Source of the DNA: an uncultured Kiloniellaceae bacterium
Lineage (GTDB): Bacteria; Pseudomonadota; Alphaproteobacteria; Kiloniellales; Kiloniellaceae
Assembly: GCA_947493695.1 (NCBI GenBank)
Contig: CANLSF010000002.1
Span: 682,001-746,000, forward strand
Length of the DNA: 64,000 nucleotides
Reading direction: 5' to 3'
The first letter of the stretch is position 1, and every line of letters starts with the position of its first letter. The notes beneath the pieces were generated by a model. That model had not been told where the DNA came from and ran no database searches. It saw nothing but the letters and a program-made list of their open reading frames with translations. This document shows, one piece after another, positions 26,293 to 34,412 of the stretch. The position numbers and the translations under genes were made by a program.

Positions 26293-26832
26293 ATGACCCA
26301 AGCGATCCAGACACTGCGATCCGAGCATAGGACCACGGCACGGATGCTCGACCTGCTCGATCGGCAAATCACGCTGTTCGAAGAGACCCAGCGCCCGGAC
26401 TACGACCTCCTGAAAGACATTATCGACTATTTTCTGACCTATCCCGACCTCTATCATCATCCCAAGGAAAACCTAATCCTGGAACTGTTGCGCAAACGAA
26501 ACCCGGAAATGGCCGAGCCAGTCGGAAACATAGACAAGGAACACGCCGAGATTTCGACCCGGCTTCATGAGTTCGCCCAGGCGGTGGTGGAGGTTCTGAT
26601 GGAAATGGAAATCTCCCGGGACTCCTTTGTCGAAATCGCGAGAAACTTCATCAATGAGCAACGCCAACACATGGTGAAGGAAGAACAGGTTTTCTTCCCA
26701 GCAGCGCTTGAAGTCCTCTCAGAGGAAGACTGGGACGAGATCGATAAAAAAGTGTCGCACTTCCAGGATCCCTTAACGGCCACAAACAGCGAGTTGAAAT
26801 TCGACTCGCTTCGTCAGATTCTTCGAAGATAA
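26293..26832 (+). CDS. Hemerythrin-like domain protein
   Basis: A protein of 179 residues. It shows the spaced histidine and carboxylate pattern of a non-haem diiron four-helix bundle: LRSEHRTTARMLDLL, LYHHPKENLILELL, IDKEHAEI and QRQHMVKEEQVFFP. Relatives bind oxygen or nitric oxide, store iron or take part in nitrosative stress responses. The ATG at 26293 has GGAGCAGG upstream and is preferred to a TTG four codons earlier. It is cytosolic and not clearly in an operon. Confidence 0.85.
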   Translation: MTQAIQTLRSEHRTTARMLDLLDRQITLFEETQRPDYDLLKDIIDYFLTYPDLYHHPKENLILELLRKRNPEMAEPVGNIDKEHAEISTRLHEFAQAVVEVLMEMEISRDSFVEIARNFINEQRQHMVKEEQVFFPAALEVLSEEDWDEIDKKVSHFQDPLTATNSELKFDSLRQILRR

Positions 26833-26848
26833 CCGCTGGGCGACGCCG

Positions 26849-27247
26849 TCAGGATGGCCGCTTCGCTATAAAGTCAATTTCCACCAGCGCCTGAACGGCA
26901 AGAGCCGTCACTCCCACGCAGGTACGCGCCGGCAAACGATCAGCCGGAAAATAGGAACGGTAAACGTCGTTCATAACCGCGTAGTCTCGCTCGAACTCGG
27001 TCAGGAACGCGCGGGCCGAGATAACATGCTCAAGGCCGAGCCCCAGTCCCTCGAGAACCAGAACAAGATTGTCCATTACACGCCGGGTTTGCGCTTCGAT
27101 CCCCGGCGTCAATTGAGCATCTGGATCGTTTGGGTCGGTCGGCATTTGCCCGGTCAGGAAAACCCAGCCATCCGTCTCTACCGCGTGTGAAAAGGGCGCG
27201 ACCGGCTGCGGTGCCTGCGCCACCATGTGAAAAAGAGGATCTGTCAT
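26849..27247 (-). CDS. RidA family protein
   Basis: A protein of about 132 residues. It has the RidA/YjgF core: APFSHAVETDGWVFLTGQMP, QTRRVMDNL and LPARTCVGVTAL, the last with the conserved arginine that binds the carboxylate of imine or enamine intermediates. The family removes reactive 2-aminoacrylate-type imines; some members deaminate other imines. The start at 27247 (MTDPLFHM) is the more likely; an ATG 8 codons upstream is possible. Confidence 0.85.
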   Translation of the reverse strand: MTDPLFHMVAQAPQPVAPFSHAVETDGWVFLTGQMPTDPNDPDAQLTPGIEAQTRRVMDNLVLVLEGLGLGLEHVISARAFLTEFERDYAVMNDVYRSYFPADRLPARTCVGVTALAVQALVEIDFIAKRPS

Positions 27248-27522
27248 CTCGTCACTTTCTCTGTAAGGCATCCCTGGTTCATTGAAGCACGCCAGGACAT
27301 GCAGGTCGCAATCAGATGATCATACATGGAGTTCATTCCAGCATTCCACAGGCCAGTTCCTGTAATTTGAATAAAAGAGAACACCTTAAGCGCGCCGTTT
27401 CTTTGGGATCTCCGCGCTACTGTCAGGCGTTCAACATCAGGTGATCGCTTGTGAATTGCTGATCTGGGCATGAGACCTAAATCCCTGTGTGACAAGCCTT
27501 TACAGCACGAAAGACAAACCCT

Positions 27523-28227
27523 GTGAGATTCGCAGCCCTCCGACGAGCCAGCATCCCGCTCCTGACGGCCATCCTGGCCGCTCCGGCCTGGGCAGCGCCT
27601 GCCCCGACGCCACCGGCGTTCGACGACTGGAAGCTCCTGGCATTGCCCGATAAGGATCCAGCCGAGTTCAAAGTCTCCGAGACCGGCAGCCTGCAGATCG
27701 AAGCTATGAACGCTGTTGGTTTCCTTTACGCGCAGATAGATGAGGCCCCCTCAGGGCGGCTCGCGTGGCGCTGGCGGGTCGACCAAGACATACCGGCAAC
27801 CGATTTGTCGCGCAGCGGAGAGGACGATAGGCCTCTCGCGCTCCATGTCTGGTTCCCGCCAAAGGCCGAGGATATTTCCTTGGGAGATCGCCTGGGCGCC
27901 CTCTTCGGTTACCCCATGATAGGTCAGGTTCTGACATACGTGTGGGGTGGAACCGCCCAGCGCGGCGTAAAAATGCCAAACCCGCACTTTGAGGACTCCA
28001 AGCTTATTGTCCTTAGATCAGGTACGACCCCGACCGGCGTCTGGTTCAATGAGGAAATCGATATCGCGGCCGATTACCGAATGGCATTTGGCGCGCCACC
28101 ACCAGCCAAAGCCTATATTGCGATATCGGCTGACACGGACGACGTCGGCGGCACGTCAATTGCGCAGTTGGACGATCTTAAGCTTCTTGCGCCCAAGGAA
28201 CCGCCTTCCAGCACTGGCCGGGAATAA
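27523..28227 (+). CDS. DUF3047 domain secreted protein
   Basis: A protein of 234 residues with a signal peptide (about residues 1-25, ending APAWAAP). The body shows DUF3047 features: SGRLAWRWRVDQDIP, SGEDDRPLALHVWFP and YVWGGTAQRG, followed by AYIAISADTDDVGG. It is predicted to be a periplasmic beta-rich protein of unknown role. A GTG start is used. Its stop overlaps the next start by one base (TAATG), so it heads a three-gene operon. Confidence 0.82.
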   Translation: MRFAALRRASIPLLTAILAAPAWAAPAPTPPAFDDWKLLALPDKDPAEFKVSETGSLQIEAMNAVGFLYAQIDEAPSGRLAWRWRVDQDIPATDLSRSGEDDRPLALHVWFPPKAEDISLGDRLGALFGYPMIGQVLTYVWGGTAQRGVKMPNPHFEDSKLIVLRSGTTPTGVWFNEEIDIAADYRMAFGAPPPAKAYIAISADTDDVGGTSIAQLDDLKLLAPKEPPSSTGRE

Positions 28228-28979
28228 TGGCGAGCTTGAATGCGCAGCTTCGCGCGCTTTCCGCCAAAGGCGCGCAAGCCGAAGCCGAACATCCCAATTT
28301 GGATTGGAGCCAACCTCGCTCGAGGCTCACGCTGTGGCAGCGTCCGGTTGTCTGCGGAGTGGTGAACCAGTTCATCGGTGGTGAAGAGGCAACGGCGCGA
28401 CTCTGCAGAGAAGTTGCTCCGCGCATCAACCTGGCAGCCGCTCGAGATTGCCTCATAACACAGGTTGAAGACGAACGGCGTCACGCCGAGATCTATCGCC
28501 GCTATCTGGCGAGACTGGACGGCAGGCCAGCTCATCAAAACCTACTGGACGAAGCCGTCGAACGCTCCCTCTCATGGAAGGGAGCCCCAGAGGCCGCATT
28601 GCTCGCTTTTCATGTCATCGTCGAGGGCGAGGCTCTCGCATTTCAGGATCAGGCACGCGCGCGCATCCCCGACCCTTTGTTTGATGAGTTGAGCCGTCAG
28701 ATCGCGAAAGACGAAGCGCGTCACATCGCTTTCGGACGATTATATCTGTCTCAGTCTCTTCCGAACCTGCCGCTCAAGGAACGTATCGAAATCTACCAGT
28801 GGCTCCGCGCGCTCTGGTTCGACGGCACAACGCGGCTGACACGCGGCCAGCTTGGCAAGGTTATCGCGACCGCAATGCCACGTAGCTGGATGGAAAACCG
28901 TTGGGAACACTGGCACAACGCCCTGACGGCAACGGGGCTCTTCGATGGCTCCGACCCCGCGGACTTCACCTCGGCATGA
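28227..28979 (+). CDS. Ferritin-like diiron protein
   Basis: A protein of 250 residues, helical throughout. Two E...ExxH sets (GGEEAT with EDERRH, and EGEAL with KDEARH) are the classical diiron pattern of the ferritin-like superfamily. There is no signal peptide. Members include oxygenases and iron-handling proteins; the substrate is not evident. It is locked between a DUF3047 gene and a glycosyltransferase by overlaps at both ends. Confidence 0.8.
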   Translation: MASLNAQLRALSAKGAQAEAEHPNLDWSQPRSRLTLWQRPVVCGVVNQFIGGEEATARLCREVAPRINLAAARDCLITQVEDERRHAEIYRRYLARLDGRPAHQNLLDEAVERSLSWKGAPEAALLAFHVIVEGEALAFQDQARARIPDPLFDELSRQIAKDEARHIAFGRLYLSQSLPNLPLKERIEIYQWLRALWFDGTTRLTRGQLGKVIATAMPRSWMENRWEHWHNALTATGLFDGSDPADFTSA

Positions 28980-29716
28980 AAATCTCAATTGTCATCCCCA
29001 CGTTGAATGAAGCCTCCAGGATCGGGAGCGTCATCCATGCACTGCGGCAACAGGATGCCGATTGCGAAATCATCGTTGTCGATGGCGGCAGCAAGGATGG
29101 CACGCTGGAACAGGCCGGACGCGCCGGTGCGCGAGCCTTCCCTGCACCGCGCGGACGCGGCCAGCAACTTGCTTTCGGAGCTTCACAGAGTTCCGGCAGC
29201 GTCATTCTTTTTCTACATGCAGATACGCTGCTTCCGGAAGGCGGCCTGCAGGCGATCAGGCTGCACCTCAAGAACCCGGAGATTGTCGGCGGTAACTTTC
29301 GTATCCTCTTCAATGGCGATACGGAGTTTGCGGAATGGCTGACGGGCTTCTATGCCCGGTTCCGGCGGCGCGGTCTCTATTACGGCGATTCCGCTATCTT
29401 CGTGCGCCGCTGTATCTACGACACGATTGGGGGAATTAAGCCGATCGCTCTGATGGAAGACTATGATTTCTCGAGACGGCTCGAAGGCGTCGGCGAAACA
29501 GTCTGTATCGAATCACCCGCCGTCGAAACATCATCCCGTCGCTTCGAAGGCCGGCGCCCGGTTGCAATCGTCTTCGGCTGGGCCTGTATCCATGCCCTCT
29601 TTCATCTGGGCTTGCCGCCTCACCTTCTCGCCCGTCTCTACGATTCCGCACGTCGGCGACGGCCGCAGCACTACACCGCATCCAACAGCAGTCACAGCCG
29701 AAGCGACCGGGCGTGA
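28976..29716 (+). CDS. TIGR04283-type family 2 glycosyltransferase
   Basis: A protein of 246 residues starting MKISIVIPTLNEASRIG; the ATG overlaps the upstream stop as ATGA. It carries CEIIVVDGGSKDGT, APRGRGQQLAFGA and FLHADTLLPEG, the pattern of the TIGR04283 glycosyltransferases named for arsenosugar synthesis. GGIKPIALMEDYDFSRRL near residue 155-170 matches the family ED-x-D acceptor-site motif. No arsenic methyltransferase or radical SAM partner is seen here, so the arsenosugar role is only a family label. Confidence 0.82.
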   Translation: MKISIVIPTLNEASRIGSVIHALRQQDADCEIIVVDGGSKDGTLEQAGRAGARAFPAPRGRGQQLAFGASQSSGSVILFLHADTLLPEGGLQAIRLHLKNPEIVGGNFRILFNGDTEFAEWLTGFYARFRRRGLYYGDSAIFVRRCIYDTIGGIKPIALMEDYDFSRRLEGVGETVCIESPAVETSSRRFEGRRPVAIVFGWACIHALFHLGLPPHLLARLYDSARRRRPQHYTASNSSHSRSDRA

Positions 29717-29723
29717 GGGAAAG

Positions 29724-30620
29724 TCATTTCCCTTGAGGCACCTTCGTGTCGTTGAGGCTCCAATCGTAGTCTGCGTCCTGAATGTCACCAATGCTGTTCA
29801 GGCGCTCCGCCAACGCGGGCTCTGCATAGCGCTTCAGATGATCCAGGACCGATTGGGTCGAGCCGCCAAAATCTTCCTGGAACCAGTCGTAGATTTTGGA
29901 GACCGTGACCTTACGACCTGTAATCGTGACGCCCCGCGGATCATTGATGTAGGCGCGGGCTGCGGCGTCCAGCCTGAGCTCCAGTGTCTCACTACTATAG
30001 GCATCGACAGCCAGATTGGGACATCCGATCGAAGCACAGTTGACCGCATAGTGTATGCGTGGATCGTTCCAGATAGTTCTCAGAATTCTGTGCTCGATAT
30101 CGTTAAGGCTGAGCTTCACGCTTTCCACCGAAACAAGCTCTTTATCCCAAGGACCATCCGCGAAAAGTCCTGGAGAGATGTCAATATCCCGGATTGATTC
30201 GACCGGATAATGATCCAGAATCACCTTGACTGTAATGGCGTTGTAGAGATTGACCCAGTAGGCAAACTGCTCGTCGCGGGCGTAGCTGCTGATCGGAATC
30301 GCCGTCAGATCTGCAATCACACTATCCAATGCCCTCTTACCGCTTGTCCCAAAAGCTGCATAGTCGACCCGATTTACGCCGTCCTGACTGGGGCGCACGT
30401 AGTGCTTCAGAAGCGCATCCCAAGCGGAAAAATCGATCCTGACCTGATTTGTGGCATCATGCCGCTCCCAGCGCGGCCAAAGATCAGCCGAGGGCGCAAA
30501 GAGGTTTTCAACCGAAGTGAAACCCGCCAACGACACGATCAGAACTAAAGGCAAGGCGATGCGCTTGGCCGCGCCTAACGTCGAGGAGAGTATTTTTCCA
30601 GCAGACACTTCACACCTCAT
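29724..30620 (-). CDS. DUF547 domain protein
   Basis: A protein of about 298 residues. An N-terminal hydrophobic segment (LPLVLIVSLAGF) works as signal peptide or anchor. The DUF547 core follows: VRPSQDGVNRVDYAAF, FAYWVNLYNAITVKVIL and HYAVNCASIGCPNL, with a conserved Cys/His/Asp set reminiscent of papain-like folds. Function is unproven. A GTG at 30608 with GAGG six bases upstream is a possible alternative start. It converges on the glycosyltransferase gene 7 bases away, and the two families often co-occur. Confidence 0.82.
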   Translation of the reverse strand: MRCEVSAGKILSSTLGAAKRIALPLVLIVSLAGFTSVENLFAPSADLWPRWERHDATNQVRIDFSAWDALLKHYVRPSQDGVNRVDYAAFGTSGKRALDSVIADLTAIPISSYARDEQFAYWVNLYNAITVKVILDHYPVESIRDIDISPGLFADGPWDKELVSVESVKLSLNDIEHRILRTIWNDPRIHYAVNCASIGCPNLAVDAYSSETLELRLDAAARAYINDPRGVTITGRKVTVSKIYDWFQEDFGGSTQSVLDHLKRYAEPALAERLNSIGDIQDADYDWSLNDTKVPQGK

Positions 30621-30706
30621 GAAACCACAAAATCCGTCTTTCGAATCTTGGGTCGCGACGGCGGAAGAGAAATCAAAGAATTGCGATGGCGACGTGAAGC
30701 GTCGTT

Positions 30707-30880
30707 TTAGTTCTTGTCCTTCTGCTTTTTGAACGCCAGCAGGTAAAAGTCATAGCTGGCCATACAGAGCACGGCAATTGAGATAATTCGCAAATCCCAA
30801 GCGTCGACAAACCAGAGTACGATCGAAATAAAAGTAATCATACAAAGCATTGAAAAGCATGCAAAAAACTTATCAAACAC
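30707..30880 (-). CDS. Small two-span membrane protein downstream of the amidase
   Basis: An open frame of 57 residues starting with GTG at 30880, with GAGGAG seven bases upstream. It begins VFDKFFACFSMLCMITFISI. Residues 6-26 and 31-50 are strongly hydrophobic, joined by an acidic turn (FVDAWDLR). The tail is basic (KKQKDKN), suggesting both ends are in the cytosol. It starts 42 bases after the amidase stop on the same strand, so it probably ends the TRAP-amidase transcript. No family recognised. The good ribosome site, hydrophobic pattern and placement make it a credible gene. Confidence 0.6.
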   Translation of the reverse strand: MFDKFFACFSMLCMITFISIVLWFVDAWDLRIISIAVLCMASYDFYLLAFKKQKDKN

Positions 30881-30922
30881 CGGGAAGCTCCTCTCCGTAA
30901 ACTGGCAACATCAGGTCTTCGA

Positions 30923-32275
30923 TCATCCTGCCCCCGCTCCGTCGATTTGATCTTCAACCTGATTTACCAGCCAGTTTGCCGTGCGCAGCAGTCGGCTGTC
31001 GTCTTGACGCGGCCCAACCAACTGAACGCCCATTGGAAGGGAATTCGGCCCCTGTAGCAACGGCAGGGTTATGGCCGGTGTCCCGCACAAGGTCCAAAGC
31101 GCGCAGAAGGCCGGGTTGCCGGTCGCGTCCAGTCCTGGCGGTGCTTCGCCCGGCGCCGCAGGCGTTATGATCGCGTCGTAACGATCGAAGACCTCCGCCA
31201 GACCGGCGTTAAGAACCTCGATCCAATCGCAGGCCGCCATATAGTCGTGTGCGAGGATTGAACGCCCTTCCTCGATCGCCGCACGCATCTGCGGACTGAG
31301 CTGTTCCTTGCCGCGCTGGTAGTAGGGACCGAAATTCTTCGCCAGTTCCGCCAGCATGATCGTACGGTGGATGCCATGCCCTTCCGCAAACGGGCTCGGC
31401 AAGGAAACCTCGTCGCAATTTCCCCCCAGAAACTCAGCCAACTCACTGAAGGCCTCGTGTGTACCATCCTCAGCTTGATTCCAGACCGGTGACTTCACGA
31501 AAGCAAAGTTCGGCGCCAATGGAGGCTCGGAGATAGCTGAAGACCGCAAAGGCGGTTTAGGAATTGCGCTTGTCGCTATGTCTCGCGCGTCGTACCCGCT
31601 CAAACACTCCGCCAGCATTGCCGCATCTTCGACGGAACGTCCGAACACGCCAATCGTGTCCAGATGCGGCGCCTGTGTGACCACACCGCTGCGGGAGATT
31701 AGACCGAAGGTCGGTTTGTATCCGACCACACCGCAGAAGGCTGCGGGGCGTATCACCGAGCCGGTCGTCTGCGTCCCGATCGCAAGAGGCACCATTCCGG
31801 CGGCCACTGCAGCGGCCGACCCCGACGAAGATCCGCCCGGTGTGCGGGTCGGGTCATGAGGGTTTCTGGTTTTGCCGGGCGCAAAATAGGCAAGCTCGGT
31901 CGTAACCGTCTTGCCCATAATGATGGCCCCGGCCTCCCGCAGTTTTGAGACCAATACCGCGTCGTCTCCGGGTCGCCGTCCTGCATCCAGCGGTGTCCCG
32001 TTCTCGGTCGGGACACCTTTGGTATCGATGATATCCTTAATCCCCACCGGCAAACCATGAAGCGGTCCAAGCGGGCGGCCGCTTGCCCGATAGGCATCCG
32101 CGCTACTGGCCTGAGCACGTGCGAAGTCGGGGTTGAGGAAGGCCCAGGCCTGAACGTCAGGTTCCCGCTCGGCAATCCGCGCAAGACAGGCATCAACCAA
32201 CTCAACGGCCTGAACATCGCCTTTCGCAAGACGCGGCAATAACTCGCTTGCCGTCAGATCAGCCAGGATCTCCAT
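30923..32275 (-). CDS. Amidase signature family enzyme
   Basis: A protein of 450 residues. The Ser-cisSer-Lys triad is complete: the lysine is in GLPVGIKDIIDT, and the serines are in RTPGGSSSGSAAAVA and GTQTTGSVIRPAAFCG. It hydrolyses a carboxylic amide to acid and ammonia; the substrate is unknown. It is 45 bases downstream of the TRAP large subunit gene, so the transporter probably brings in its substrate or product. The ATG at 32275 (AAGG seven bases upstream) is preferred to a TTG one codon earlier. Confidence 0.88.
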   Translation of the reverse strand: MEILADLTASELLPRLAKGDVQAVELVDACLARIAEREPDVQAWAFLNPDFARAQASSADAYRASGRPLGPLHGLPVGIKDIIDTKGVPTENGTPLDAGRRPGDDAVLVSKLREAGAIIMGKTVTTELAYFAPGKTRNPHDPTRTPGGSSSGSAAAVAAGMVPLAIGTQTTGSVIRPAAFCGVVGYKPTFGLISRSGVVTQAPHLDTIGVFGRSVEDAAMLAECLSGYDARDIATSAIPKPPLRSSAISEPPLAPNFAFVKSPVWNQAEDGTHEAFSELAEFLGGNCDEVSLPSPFAEGHGIHRTIMLAELAKNFGPYYQRGKEQLSPQMRAAIEEGRSILAHDYMAACDWIEVLNAGLAEVFDRYDAIITPAAPGEAPPGLDATGNPAFCALWTLCGTPAITLPLLQGPNSLPMGVQLVGPRQDDSRLLRTANWLVNQVEDQIDGAGAG

Positions 32276-32320
32276 CAAACAACCTTCACCAGATTACAAA
32301 GCTTCAACGCGATATCCTCG

Positions 32321-33673
32321 TCAACCGTAGACCAGTTCCGGAAGCCCCAAAGCCAGGACCGGGAAGAGATAGAGAAGAACCATGGCAAGTACGATCATCG
32401 AGAGGAAAGGCATGACCCCCTTGAAAATCTGTACCAGCGTAACTTCGGGCGGTGCAACGCCCTTCAGGTAATAGGCCGCCATCGCCATCGGCGGCGTTAA
32501 AAACGACGTCTGCAAATTCAGCGCAACGAGGATGCCGAAGAACAGCGGATCGACGCCGAAGTGCGGCAGCAGCGGCAGGAAGATCGGCACAAAGATGATA
32601 ATGATCTCCGACCACTCGAGCGGCCAACCGAGCAGGAAGATGATCAACTGCGCAAGGATAAGGAACATGATAGGCGAGAGTTCCAGCGCCAGAACGAATT
32701 CGCTGACCAGATGCTCACCGCCTAAATAAGAGAACACGGAAGAGAAGGTCCAAGAGCCGACGAAGAGCCAGCAGACCATCGCCGAGGTCCGCACGGTCAG
32801 ATAGACAGATTGACGCAGCCGGTCCCAGGTCAAAGAACGATAGAGGGTTGCCAGGAGCAGTCCCCCCAGTGCGCCGATTGAGGCCGCTTCTGACGGCGTT
32901 GCCAGTCCGAACAGGATTGCGCCCAACACCGACAAGATCAAAATCGCCAGCGGAAAGAAGGACGTCAAAAGCATCCAGGCCACTTGCCACCCGCTGTAGG
33001 TACCGGCTTCTTCGTCGGTTGCCTTGGGCGCCAGGGAGGGATTGAACATCGCACGGCCAATAACGTAGGCCATATAGAGGCCCGCCAGCATAAATCCGGG
33101 AATGAGCGCGCCGGCATAGAGCTTGACGATCGAAACGTTGGAGGCAGCCGCGTAAACGATCAGCATGATGCTGGGCGGAATCAGAATGCCCAGGCAACCG
33201 CCAGCGCAGATAACGCCACTGGCAAAGCTGGTGTCATACTTCGCCTTCAGCATGGCCGGGAATGCCAGCATACCCATCAGGGTCACAACGGCACCGATGA
33301 TCCCGGTCGCGGTCGCAAACATGGCGCAGGTCAGCAACGCTGCAACAGCCATCGCCCCGGGAAGTCGCCGAGCGGTTAGATAGAGTGTTGTGAAAAGCCG
33401 ATCGACGATATTCGCACGTTCGACGATGTATCCCATAAACAAGAATAGAGGTATCGCCGTCAGCACGTCGTTGGCCATAACGGAATAGGTCTGATTGACG
33501 AAAAGATCGAAGATCTGATTGTCAAAAACCGTCCGCATTCTTTCGGCGTCATAATAGGCGTAGTACCCAAAACCAACGCCCATGGCCATCAGCGTGAAGC
33601 TGATCGGAAAACCGAGGAAAATGGTCATGATGAAAATGCCGAGCATCATGACGGCAATTTGTGGGTCGGTCAT
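32321..33673 (-). CDS. dctM: TRAP transporter large permease (DctM)
   Basis: A protein of 450 residues with about 12 hydrophobic spans. It shows the DctM pattern: FIMTIFLGFPISFTLM, IPLFLFMGYIVERA and CLGILIPPSIMLIVYA. It forms the sodium-driven channel subunit that receives substrate from the periplasmic binding protein. Its start overlaps the small permease stop as ATGA. Confidence 0.93.
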   Translation of the reverse strand: MTDPQIAVMMLGIFIMTIFLGFPISFTLMAMGVGFGYYAYYDAERMRTVFDNQIFDLFVNQTYSVMANDVLTAIPLFLFMGYIVERANIVDRLFTTLYLTARRLPGAMAVAALLTCAMFATATGIIGAVVTLMGMLAFPAMLKAKYDTSFASGVICAGGCLGILIPPSIMLIVYAAASNVSIVKLYAGALIPGFMLAGLYMAYVIGRAMFNPSLAPKATDEEAGTYSGWQVAWMLLTSFFPLAILILSVLGAILFGLATPSEAASIGALGGLLLATLYRSLTWDRLRQSVYLTVRTSAMVCWLFVGSWTFSSVFSYLGGEHLVSEFVLALELSPIMFLILAQLIIFLLGWPLEWSEIIIIFVPIFLPLLPHFGVDPLFFGILVALNLQTSFLTPPMAMAAYYLKGVAPPEVTLVQIFKGVMPFLSMIVLAMVLLYLFPVLALGLPELVYG

Positions 33674-34293
33674 TTGCGATCTCCTTCGGGCGCGATCACA
33701 TCGACGGCCTCACTGCCATGTTTCAGAATTTCGTGCTCGTGCTGCTTCAGTAAGACGTTTTCCATCTCCTCAACATCTTCACTGATCTTGGGCCACTTGT
33801 TTTCACGAATACAGATCAAACAACGGCAAATCTGCGCCATTCCCTGGATAAAGAGAAGAACGCCGGCGGCAACAATGATGGTTTTGAACTGAAAAATGGG
33901 AACGTTGGCCGGGCTCATGACACTGACTTCGCTATAGCGCCAAGACCGGGACGAATACTTCCAACCGGCGAGGATCAGCGCGATGACTCCGGGATAGAAG
34001 AACAGGAAATAAAGAACCAGTTCGACCTTGGCCTGAGTCCGCGGTTGCCAGAGCCGGTAAAGAAAGTCACCGCGCACGTGCCCGTCCCGGGAAAGCGTAT
34101 AGGCACCCGCCATCATGAACAGCGTGCCGTACATCATGTAACTGATGTCGAATGACCAGGCGGTCGGATCGTTCAGGACATAACGGACAAAGACCTCATA
34201 ACCCACACCGAAGGTCATGATCAGAATGCACCACGAAAAGGCCTTGCCGAACCAGGCCGTGATACCATCAACGATTTCGATAAAACGTTCCAT
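33670..34293 (-). CDS. dctQ: TRAP transporter small permease (DctQ)
   Basis: A protein of 207 residues with four predicted membrane spans and the family features VGYEVFVRYVLNDPTAWS and GAYTLSRDGHVRGDFLY. The C-terminus is a longer acidic cytosolic tail than usual (EDVEEMENVLLKQHEHEILKH, about 35 residues). The ATG at 34293 has GGAG five bases upstream. It partners the downstream DctM by overlap. Confidence 0.9.
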   Translation of the reverse strand: MERFIEIVDGITAWFGKAFSWCILIMTFGVGYEVFVRYVLNDPTAWSFDISYMMYGTLFMMAGAYTLSRDGHVRGDFLYRLWQPRTQAKVELVLYFLFFYPGVIALILAGWKYSSRSWRYSEVSVMSPANVPIFQFKTIIVAAGVLLFIQGMAQICRCLICIRENKWPKISEDVEEMENVLLKQHEHEILKHGSEAVDVIAPEGDRK

Positions 34294-34362
34294 TTCAGCT
34301 CCGAATGCGGCCCATCGCAAGCTGCAGCCGCCTACCCCATGTAAAACAGGATAATCAAGCAA

Positions 34363-34389
34363 TAGGGACGGCGAGAAACGCCGCCCCTA
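34363..34389 (-). terminator. Intercistronic hairpin between dctP and dctQ
   Basis: An 11-bp stem TAGGGACGGCG / CGCCGCCCCTA with one mismatch and a 5-base loop, 24 bases past the dctP stop. It has no T run. Such hairpins typically protect or partly terminate the messenger so that binding protein is made in excess over the permease. Confidence 0.55.
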
Positions 34390-34412
34390 CCCAATGCTGT
34401 TCAGCCTCGCTT

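Noticed and set aside
28976-29716. Arsenosugar biosynthesis pathway
   Set aside because: Only the glycosyltransferase family label points to it; no arsenic methyltransferase, arsenosugar radical SAM protein or ars genes are in the window.
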